Shown: positions 1-4,554 of the stretch, piece by piece
Position numbering within the stretch: the first letter of the stretch is position 1
Layout: every line of letters begins with the position of its first letter
Source: Desulfobacteraceae bacterium
Lineage (GTDB): Bacteria; Desulfobacterota; Desulfobacteria; Desulfobacterales; Desulfosalsimonadaceae
DNA: 6,301 bases
Assembly (NCBI GenBank): GCA_021162325.1
Contig: JAGGYV010000317.1
Location: forward strand, 1 to 6,301
Direction of reading: 5' to 3'
Program-made: the position numbers and the translations under genes
The notes under the pieces: model-generated
The model's input: only the letters and a program-made list of their open reading frames with translations
Told to the model about the DNA's origin: nothing
Databases searched by the model: none

Positions 1-362
1 CGCCCAACAGAACAACCGATATCAAGAGCTATTCCTTTTGTTGGTTTAAAAAAAGATGACCATGTCCGGTATGCATCTGTGGCATTCGGGTCATTTAAAA
101 AATCACAAAAATGACTCAACAGATATGATGACAACATATTTTTTGACTTATATCCTGACGCATCAGAAATAACCGACATTGATTTTTCAGGTAAAATAAC
201 GGCCACTCCCTTATGAATGGGATACGCCCTTTCACAGGAAGCACATGTCAGTTCCCCCTCTATCACGTCATCGTCGGTTTCTGTTTTTATATTTAAGTCC
301 AGAAAAATTTCATCCGCCAGACATTCCGGGCAAATTAGTTTTTCTTTTAACCATTTTTTCAT
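1..362 (-). CDS. Trm112-like zinc ribbon + class I SAM methyltransferase (partial, 3' end beyond window)
   Basis: The minus strand reads openly from an ATG at 362 to the left edge, giving the first 120 residues plus two bases of the next codon; no stop is reached. The N-terminus has two cysteine pairs: CPEC (C11, C14) and CASC (C40, C43). The second pair is followed by ERAYPIHKGVAVILP, the usual end of a Trm112-like zinc ribbon. After a linker with helix-like character (about 65-108), the last residues read GIALDIGCSVG (110-120). This is the glycine-rich SAM-binding motif I that begins a class I methyltransferase domain. The architecture is seen in sequence; zinc binding and methyl transfer are known for such families; the substrate is unknown. 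Upstream, ACAGG about 8 bases before the ATG is a weak ribosome site. The gene follows the 536-1663 methyltransferase on the same strand after 173 bases, so co-transcription is possible but not shown. A 6-base inverted repeat in the gap (438-443 / 460-465) lacks a T-tract. Confidence 0.85.
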   Translation of the reverse strand, partial: MKKWLKEKLICPECLADEIFLDLNIKTETDDDVIEGELTCASCERAYPIHKGVAVILPEKSMSVISDASGYKSKNMLSSYLLSHFCDFLNDPNATDAYRTWSSFFKPTKGIALDIGCSVG

Positions 363-535
363 TTTTCAGCCTGTTGTATTCTATATGCATTCTTAAAATT
401 TATTTTTCTTGTGAAAATCAGAAAATTTTTTCAAGTTCAAGGCAGACGGCCATATTTTAGCCTTGGTTAAACCGAAGAAATACGTGTTTGTATTTTGAGG
501 ATTTAAATTTGAGTCCAACGCAGAAATTGGAAAAA

Positions 536-1663
536 TTAGCGATTTTCTACACAACATAAATAATGCAGATTAAACCCGTCATGTTCCATCTCAAGGACTT
601 CAATACTTTCAAAACCGGCTTCTTTTAGCATATCTTCTGCCTGTTCACGTCCCCACATCATGCCCAGCCCGGTGCCGTTATCATTCAATCCCACGGGCAT
701 GCAGTGCATCATGCTTACAGTGTATAAAAACGGTCCCATAGGGTGATCCAGATTGTCTGCATGATTTGAATAGGCTTTAATATCAATCATAGAAAAAAGT
801 CCGCCCGGGGCCAGCATAGAATAAACACCTTTCAATGCTTCCAGGGGATGACTCTGATCGTGAATGGCATCAAAGGCGGTTATATAATCAAACTGCTGAT
901 AAAATCCCTTGTTTTCATCAATCTTTGCAGCATTCTGATTTTTATATTCTACATTGGAAAGTCCCATGTCCCGTGCCTCGAACCTTCCCACACGGATAGC
1001 GTCTTCATGATTATCTATCCCGACAAACGAACTTTTGGGAAAGGCGTCAGCCATAAGATTTAACGCAACACCCTCACCGCAGCCAAGATCACATACCCGA
1101 ACACCTTCAGTCAGACGCGCTAATAGCTTGCCGTTATCAACCGACGGCAGAAAATCGGCAATCAGCCCCTGTCTGTGTTTGGCATTGGCAAGCTGGCCCA
1201 TGAATTGCTGAAAATCGGGGTATTGTGAAAAAGGTATCCCTTCTCCTGTTTGAAAACCGTTGTTCACCGCTTCCATGGCACAGGAGGTGAGCAATGGAAT
1301 TTCCTGGGTATAGACGCCCAGATTGTTGCTTCCTGACGTGCGGGTAAGAAAGGCAGCATGTTCAGACGGTAAAAAGTAGGCATCCTCCCCATCTGCTGTT
1401 CGGGATAATTCAATGATTTTGCCGGTCACCATGATCCCCAGCCATTCTCCAAGGTATCGTTCGTTCAGTCCTGATGCGGCAGCAATTTCTGAAACCGTCA
1501 CTGGTTTATTCAAATCTTTAAGAACATCAAAAATCCGGTTTTTGTACCCAATAGCCATGGCCAGGTTTAAAGCGCCATTGTTGAGAATGTCCGTCATCCT
1601 TTGTGCAAACTCAGTCACTGTTTTTTTTAACTCCACAGCAATTATTTTATATTTTTCCAACAA
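536..1663 (-). CDS. class I SAM-dependent methyltransferase with N-terminal winged helix (Rv2258c-like)
   Basis: This gene encodes 375 residues. Residues about 28-108 form a winged-helix dimerisation domain, with VSEIAAASGLNERYLGEWL at 57-75 and FLPSEHAAFLT at 97-107. That order is typical of the Rv2258c-like and O-methyltransferase-like architecture. The Rossmann domain follows: motif I VCDLGCGEG (190-198), the acidic end of beta-2 VGID (214-217), motif IV ITAFDAIHD (261-269), and LAPGGLFSMIDI (284-295). This is a cytosolic small-molecule or peptide methyltransferase by family; the substrate is not inferable. The start is a TTG at 1663: an in-frame TAA lies two codons upstream, and GAAG (1674-1671) sits 7 bases before it. 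A second TTG (1660), GTG at residue 16 and ATG at residue 23 are alternatives. The gene lies 134 bases downstream of the sigma54 regulator on the same strand. A sequence resembling the regulator's operator-like sites lies at 1686-1702, so it may be a target of that regulator (inference). Confidence 0.9.
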   Translation of the reverse strand: MLEKYKIIAVELKKTVTEFAQRMTDILNNGALNLAMAIGYKNRIFDVLKDLNKPVTVSEIAAASGLNERYLGEWLGIMVTGKIIELSRTADGEDAYFLPSEHAAFLTRTSGSNNLGVYTQEIPLLTSCAMEAVNNGFQTGEGIPFSQYPDFQQFMGQLANAKHRQGLIADFLPSVDNGKLLARLTEGVRVCDLGCGEGVALNLMADAFPKSSFVGIDNHEDAIRVGRFEARDMGLSNVEYKNQNAAKIDENKGFYQQFDYITAFDAIHDQSHPLEALKGVYSMLAPGGLFSMIDIKAYSNHADNLDHPMGPFLYTVSMMHCMPVGLNDNGTGLGMMWGREQAEDMLKEAGFESIEVLEMEHDGFNLHYLCCVENR

Positions 1664-1685
1664 CTTTTATCTTCAGCAATGACCG

Positions 1686-1702
1686 AAAAATAGCACATAC
1701 CG
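1686..1702 (-). promoter_or_regulatory. possible regulator-binding site upstream of the winged-helix methyltransferase
   Basis: The plus strand reads AAAAATAGCACATACCG. It matches the 3372-3388 operator-like sequence (read on the minus strand, AAAAATACCATATACGA) at 13 of 17 positions. It lies 23 bases upstream of the TTG start at 1663. The same stretch carries a direct repeat ACCGAAAAATWG at 1682-1693 and 1699-1710, 17 bases apart. No sigma54 GG-N10-GC pair is seen in this gap, so if the site is real it could act at another kind of promoter or as a repressor site. The AT-rich context makes chance similarity possible. Confidence 0.3.
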
Positions 1703-1797
1703 AAAAATTGTAAAATTCAACCTGCGACAAATTAATTTCATAATAAGATATGTCTGTTTTAAAAAATTTCAAATATATAAAAGATTTTATTCAACAA

Positions 1798-3354
1798 TCA
1801 AACCATTCGCCCGAAGGAAATCCCCAGTTTGCGCATCCGGTGGCGCAGGGTGCTGGGGTGAAGTCCGAGGATTGCGGCAGCACCGTCGTTTCCCTGAATT
1901 TTACCGTTGGTTTTCTCCATGACCCGGCTGATGTGCATTCGGGTCATTTCATCCAGGTTCAATAAATCTTCTTCCGCTGGCAGGGGCATCGCCGGGCCGG
2001 GGTCGGGGTCGGGGACGCCTGTCGATAAATTATCAAAATCATGAAACCTGAGCGGTTCATTGGGATTTCGGGTCTGCTGGCGGATCAGTTCACGTTCCAC
2101 CGTATTTTCCAGTTCCCGGACATTGCCCGGCCATTCATAATGCTGGAGCCGTTCCATTTCACCGGGAGCGGGAACCGGACGATGCTTGAGTTTCATTTCC
2201 CGGACTTTTCGCTCAATAAAATAATTCACTAAGGCTGGAATGTCCGCCTTTCTTTGCCGCAGGGGCGGGATGGTGATAGGAAATACATTGAGCCGAAACC
2301 AGAGATCTTCGCGAAACTCTTTTGACTGAATCAGTGAAGGCAGATCCCGGTTGGTGGCGGCAATAACCCTTACATCCACATCAATCGGGCCCTCCCCGCC
2401 GACCCGTTCAATCTCACGGGTTTCCAGTACCCGCAGCAGGCGCACCTGGGCTGCCGGCGGCATTTCACCGATTTCATCTAAAAAAATAGTGCCGGTGTGC
2501 GCCCGTTCAAATCGTCCCCGTTTTCGTTCCAAAGCGCCGGTAAACGCGCCCTTTTCATGACCAAACAGCTCACTGTCCAGGAGACTGTCCGGGATAGCTC
2601 CGCAATTCACCTTGATCAGGGGACCTTTGCGGCGGGGTGATGAATAGTGGATAGCATTGGCAATCACCTCCTTGCCCACCCCTGTTTCACCCAAAAGCAG
2701 CACCTGGCTGTTGAGCGGCGTGACCTGACGGACCTGTTCCATAACATTGCGGAGCCCGAAATGCTCGCCGATAATTTCATCACCAGAAATATGATGCAGT
2801 TCCCGGTTCAGGTATTGATTATCGTCCTTGAGCAAATTTTTCAGCCTTACGACTTCCCGGTACTGCAACGTATTGGACATGGCAATGGCCAAAGGATCAT
2901 GCAACAGGGTCAGCAGGCGGGAATGTTCAGAACTTAAATTCATAGGATTTCGGGAATAAATCACCACATAACCCAGGCCCACATCCTGCACCTGAAGATT
3001 CAGGCCGATGCTTGAAACATCTCCTAAATTCAAGGCCATTCTGACTTCATGAGCCACCGGGGACTCAAATGCGTGGTCGATCTTAATGACTTTGCTTTGA
3101 TTGGCTTCGAGGTACCTGATTGCCTCTTTTGACAGGGGAATAAAGAATCTCTTTGTTTTGATGGAAATATCCGATGCCTGTGCGATAATTCGTATGCCGC
3201 ATAATTCCGGCTCATATATACAAAACCGAATACCGTTAATCGGTATGTATTTTTTTAAAAAGAACAGACAATTCTTTATGGACTCATCAATTTTCAGGCT
3301 GCCGCAGATTTGCATGGTGCATTCATGAAAAAATGCCATGTCATTGAATTTCAT
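1798..3354 (-). CDS. sigma54-dependent transcriptional regulator (GAF - AAA+ - Fis HTH)
   Basis: This encodes a bacterial enhancer-binding protein of 518 residues counted from the ATG at 3354. An N-terminal GAF-like sensor occupies about 20-165. The AAA+ domain (about 194-424) carries Walker A GETGVGKE (222-229), the sigma54-contacting GAFTGA loop (269-274), Walker B GTIFLDEIGE (288-297), the arginine-finger region FREDLWFRLNVFP (347-359) and WPGNVREL (408-415). A Pro/Asp-rich linker (448-458) leads to a Fis-type helix-turn-helix with GAAAILGLHPSTLRHRM (491-507). The domain order resembles FhlA/NorR-type regulators, but no conserved metal or haem ligand identifies the signal. No receiver domain is present, so it is not a two-component response regulator. 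The start is set by GGAGGGAGAT directly before ATG 3354. The longer frame from ATG 3393 would begin inside the loop of an upstream operator-like dyad and has no ribosome site. All catalytic motifs are intact. It probably controls the divergent gene at 3603 and possibly itself. Confidence 0.95.
   Translation of the reverse strand: MKFNDMAFFHECTMQICGSLKIDESIKNCLFFLKKYIPINGIRFCIYEPELCGIRIIAQASDISIKTKRFFIPLSKEAIRYLEANQSKVIKIDHAFESPVAHEVRMALNLGDVSSIGLNLQVQDVGLGYVVIYSRNPMNLSSEHSRLLTLLHDPLAIAMSNTLQYREVVRLKNLLKDDNQYLNRELHHISGDEIIGEHFGLRNVMEQVRQVTPLNSQVLLLGETGVGKEVIANAIHYSSPRRKGPLIKVNCGAIPDSLLDSELFGHEKGAFTGALERKRGRFERAHTGTIFLDEIGEMPPAAQVRLLRVLETREIERVGGEGPIDVDVRVIAATNRDLPSLIQSKEFREDLWFRLNVFPITIPPLRQRKADIPALVNYFIERKVREMKLKHRPVPAPGEMERLQHYEWPGNVRELENTVERELIRQQTRNPNEPLRFHDFDNLSTGVPDPDPGPAMPLPAEEDLLNLDEMTRMHISRVMEKTNGKIQGNDGAAAILGLHPSTLRHRMRKLGISFGRMV
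1994..2014 (+). other. potential G-quadruplex / GGGGTC tandem repeat inside the regulator gene
   Basis: Four G-runs (1994-1996, 1999-2002, 2005-2008, 2011-2014) are separated by two-base loops, with a fifth GGGG at 1983-1986. They lie on the plus strand, which is the template strand of the regulator gene. The repeat encodes the PDPDPGP linker between the AAA+ and HTH domains. The primary-sequence requirement for a quadruplex is met; whether it folds is unknown. Confidence 0.45.
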
Positions 3355-3364
3355 ATCTCCCTCC
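3355..3364 (-). promoter_or_regulatory. strong Shine-Dalgarno that fixes the regulator start
   Basis: The minus strand reads GGAGGGAGAT immediately before ATG 3354. GGAGG ends 5 bases before the start codon. No comparable site precedes the in-frame ATG at 3393, so the start is placed 13 codons downstream of the longest frame. Confidence 0.85.
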
Positions 3365-3371
3365 AAAAATA

Positions 3372-3439
3372 TCGTATATGGTATTTTTGGCATAAAAATA
3401 TCATATATGAAAGCTTTTTATATCGCATGTGACATTTTT
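3372..3439. promoter_or_regulatory. three operator-like sites (putative upstream activator sequences)
   Basis: Site 1 is TCGTATATGGTATTTTT (3372-3388). Site 2 is the same motif inverted (3394-3410; minus strand TCATATATGATATTTTT). Site 3 is TCGCATGTGACATTTTT (3423-3439). Sites 1 and 2 match at 15 of 17 positions and form an inverted repeat around the 5-base loop GGCAT. Site 3 shares 13 of 17 with site 1. Each has a palindromic or near-palindromic decamer beside a T5 run, and the decamer of site 2, TCATATATGA, is a perfect palindrome. Decamer centres lie about 84, 106 and 135 bases upstream of the predicted sigma54 start, a normal distance for activator sites of enhancer-binding proteins. They also lie in the leader or promoter of the regulator gene, so autoregulation is plausible. 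Binding by this regulator is inferred from position. Confidence 0.65.
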
Positions 3440-3484
3440 CTACCACTTTAATATTAACTACCTGAAATTAATGCTTATTTATTT

Positions 3485-3500
3485 TGGCACGATTCTGGCA
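3485..3500 (+). promoter_or_regulatory. sigma54 (-24/-12) promoter
   Basis: The sequence TGGCACG (3485-3491), then ATTC, then TGGCA (3496-3500) matches the consensus TGGCACG-N4-TTGCW with a single mismatch. The key GG (3486-3487) and GC (3498-3499) have the required spacing of 10 bases between them. Transcription would start near 3511. It lies downstream of three operator-like sites and divergent from a sigma54 activator gene, and it points to the small gene at 3603. The leader would be about 90 bases and consist mostly of repeat copy A. Confidence 0.8.
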
Positions 3501-3508
3501 GTATTACA

Positions 3509-3575
3509 ATTCAAACATCACAGATACAAATAAAAAGGCGGATTCTGAGAGTCCGGCTTTGAATTGTCCCTGGAA
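3509..3575 (+). repeat. direct repeat copy A (hairpin-bearing leader)
   Basis: This copy begins ATTCAAACATC and ends CCCTGGAA. It matches 4031-4101 in the same orientation over almost its whole length, with one 4-base gap (GTTT in copy B). The best-conserved block is CTGAGAGTCCGGCTTTGAAT. It contains a hairpin with a 6-base stem CGGATT (3539-3544) / AGTCCG (3550-3555), counting one G-U pair, and loop CTGAG. It forms most of the predicted sigma54 transcript leader. Confidence 0.8.
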
Positions 3576-3602
3576 AAAAATTTTTGCTGAAATGCCGTGC
3601 TA

Positions 3603-3956
3603 ATGGAAATAACAAAAAAAAACAATGACAACTATGTGAAACACATCGAAATCATCAATATCAGGCTTTTTCATTTATCGGATTCTTTTTTGGTCAAAAA
3701 ATTTTTTCAGCAGTTCCAAAAAAAATTGGGGATTACAGACGATAGTCATTTTCATGCCATACTTTTTCAAAATGCGGGTGTTGAAAATGACTGGTCGGTG
3801 CACCTGATCCATCCCCCAGGCAGCATGATCAAAGGACGGTCTGCGGCGGCATTGTTCTTAATGGAATTGTTTCGCCCTGTCGGCATGGTCAATCACGGCA
3901 TGTGGTTCCCGCTTAGGGTTCATGAAGAAATTAATTTACATTTTAAAAAACTTTAA
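3603..3956 (+). CDS. small protein of unknown function under sigma54 control
   Basis: This encodes 117 residues from ATG 3603; an in-frame GTG at 3597 would add two. I do not recognise the family. The N-terminal third is basic (KKNNDNYVKHIEI). A helix-like LVKKFFQQFQKKLGI follows, then an H/W-containing C-terminal half with NDWSVHLIHPPGS, KGRSAAALFLMELFRP and NHGMWFPL. There is no signal peptide, clear membrane segment or cysteine. Mixed amino-acid use and non-repetitive codons favour a real protein, but no good Shine-Dalgarno is seen. The start overlaps the stop of a three-codon frame (ATG 3592, Met-Pro-Cys) as TAATG. The near-consensus sigma54 promoter ending about 100 bases upstream is the best evidence that it is expressed. 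It is flanked on both sides by direct copies of a 70-base repeat. Its role is unknown; a small accessory or regulatory protein tied to the divergent activator is only a guess. Confidence 0.65.
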   Translation: MEITKKNNDNYVKHIEIINIRLFHLSDSFLVKKFFQQFQKKLGITDDSHFHAILFQNAGVENDWSVHLIHPPGSMIKGRSAAALFLMELFRPVGMVNHGMWFPLRVHEEINLHFKKL

Positions 3957-4030
3957 TAAACATCTCCCGGTTTTCTCTTTAATTTTATTATCAGGGAATT
4001 CCGGATAACATATACTGGCATGTTAATAAG

Positions 4031-4101
4031 ATTCAAACATCGTTTACAGGTACAAGTAAAAATACGGATCCTGAGAGTCCGGCTTTGAATTATCCCTGGA
4101 A
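4031..4101 (+). repeat. direct repeat copy B
   Basis: This is the second copy of the repeat at 3509-3575, placed 75 bases after the small gene. The hairpin stem (4065-4070 / 4076-4081) keeps the CTGAG loop, though one base pair is lost (C opposite A). Similarity may continue upstream, as CTGGCA occurs shortly before both copies (3495-3500 and 4015-4020). Here, however, the preceding GG lies 3 bases too far away for a working sigma54 promoter. Directly after the copy, TCCCTGGAAGGGA (4093-4105) makes a short perfect hairpin that is absent from copy A. Confidence 0.8.
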
Positions 4102-4442
4102 GGGATTTCTCCCAAAAACCGAAAAATTTGAAGTTGAAAATGAACTAAAGCGCCTAAAATCAATCCGGATGGGCGCAACCGAATATGGGGCGGGCCGAAA
4201 GGCGAAAACTCGGGAAACCGTGACCGCTCCACCAATTCAAAACGGATAAGCCATAAAACCAGAAAGCACAGATTGGGTGTGTTTGCGAATATTCGTGTGT
4301 TTAGCGCAGTCCGGGGTCTGTAACCTCGTGATTTGCGTTTAAGCATCTGTATCATAGCATCAATAGCGTGATTAAATTGTTTTTGGAAAGATGGTGCAAG
4401 TTGTTTGTCCTACGGTTTTAGAGTTTGTGGCATATTTATTTT
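4102..4442. other. gene-free stretch with degenerate minus-strand frame, possible mobile-element remnant
   Basis: This is the main part of the nearly 600-base gap between the small gene and the large methyltransferase-like gene. It contains no convincing gene. On the minus strand a frame running from about 4420 into repeat B starts after an in-frame TAG (preceded by ATG CCA CAA). It reads FNHAIDAMIQMLKRKSRGYR, a basic stretch reminiscent of transposase C-termini, and then turns into low-plausibility sequence rich in F, L, P and R. Its C-terminal residues are encoded by the repeat copy itself. A 10-base palindrome CGAATATTCG lies at 4286-4295. I read this as decayed or repetitive DNA rather than an active gene; the transposase link is weak. 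The part at 3957-4030 shows only AT-rich sequence and an imperfect inverted repeat, not a clear terminator. Confidence 0.35.
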
Positions 4443-4463
4443 CTTGTAATGAGTTATTACAAG
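4443..4463. promoter_or_regulatory. perfect 8-5-8 dyad, operator-like
   Basis: CTTGTAAT (4443-4450) and ATTACAAG (4456-4463) are perfect inverted repeats around GAGTT. No T-tract follows on either strand, so a terminator is unlikely. It lies about 92 bases upstream of the large methyltransferase-like gene and could be a binding site for a dimeric regulator. It does not resemble the operator-like sites near 3400. No convincing -35/-10 pair is seen beside it. Confidence 0.4.
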
Positions 4464-4554
4464 GCGCGCAGCGATTTTACTGTTTAAATGTCAAGAAAAA
4501 AATTAATGCAAAACGGTTATTTTTTTATGCAATTACCTTAGGATTGTGAATTTT

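Noticed and set aside
245..460. 71-residue plus-strand frame
   Set aside because: It lies mostly opposite the zinc-ribbon methyltransferase, which has conserved cysteine pairs and a SAM motif in its own frame.
438..465. Inverted repeat CAAGGC / GCCTTG as a terminator after the winged-helix methyltransferase
   Set aside because: The arms are only 6 bases with a 16-base loop and no T-tract follows on the relevant strand.
848..1063. Plus-strand frames at 848-1063, 1413-1682, 1750-1965, 2041-2232, 2351-2560, 2647-2937 and 3101-3328
   Set aside because: All lie opposite well-supported minus-strand genes and show no motifs or start signals of their own.
3355..3393. Longer regulator form starting at ATG 3393
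   Set aside because: The strong GGAGGGAGAT lies inside this extension and directly precedes ATG 3354. The upstream ATG has no ribosome site and sits in the loop of the operator-like dyad.
4005..4015. Fifth copy of the regulator site (ATAACATATAC)
   Set aside because: It matches 10 of 11 core positions, but the A5 flank seen in the other sites is missing, so chance in AT-rich DNA is likely.
4003..4020. Second sigma54 promoter before repeat copy B
   Set aside because: GG (4003-4004) and GC (4018-4019) are 13 bases apart instead of the required 10. It may be a decayed relative of the real promoter.
3509..4101. CRISPR array
   Set aside because: There are only two repeat copies, about 520 bases apart, with a gene between them and no spacer structure.
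4044..4355. 103-residue minus-strand frame as a real gene
   Set aside because: It has no ribosome site and an implausible composition, and its C-terminus is encoded by a repeat that also occurs at 3509-3575 outside any frame.
4515..4530. Sigma54 promoter before the large methyltransferase-like gene
   Set aside because: GG (4515-4516) and GC (4529-4530) have 12 bases between them rather than 10, and the flanks do not match the consensus.
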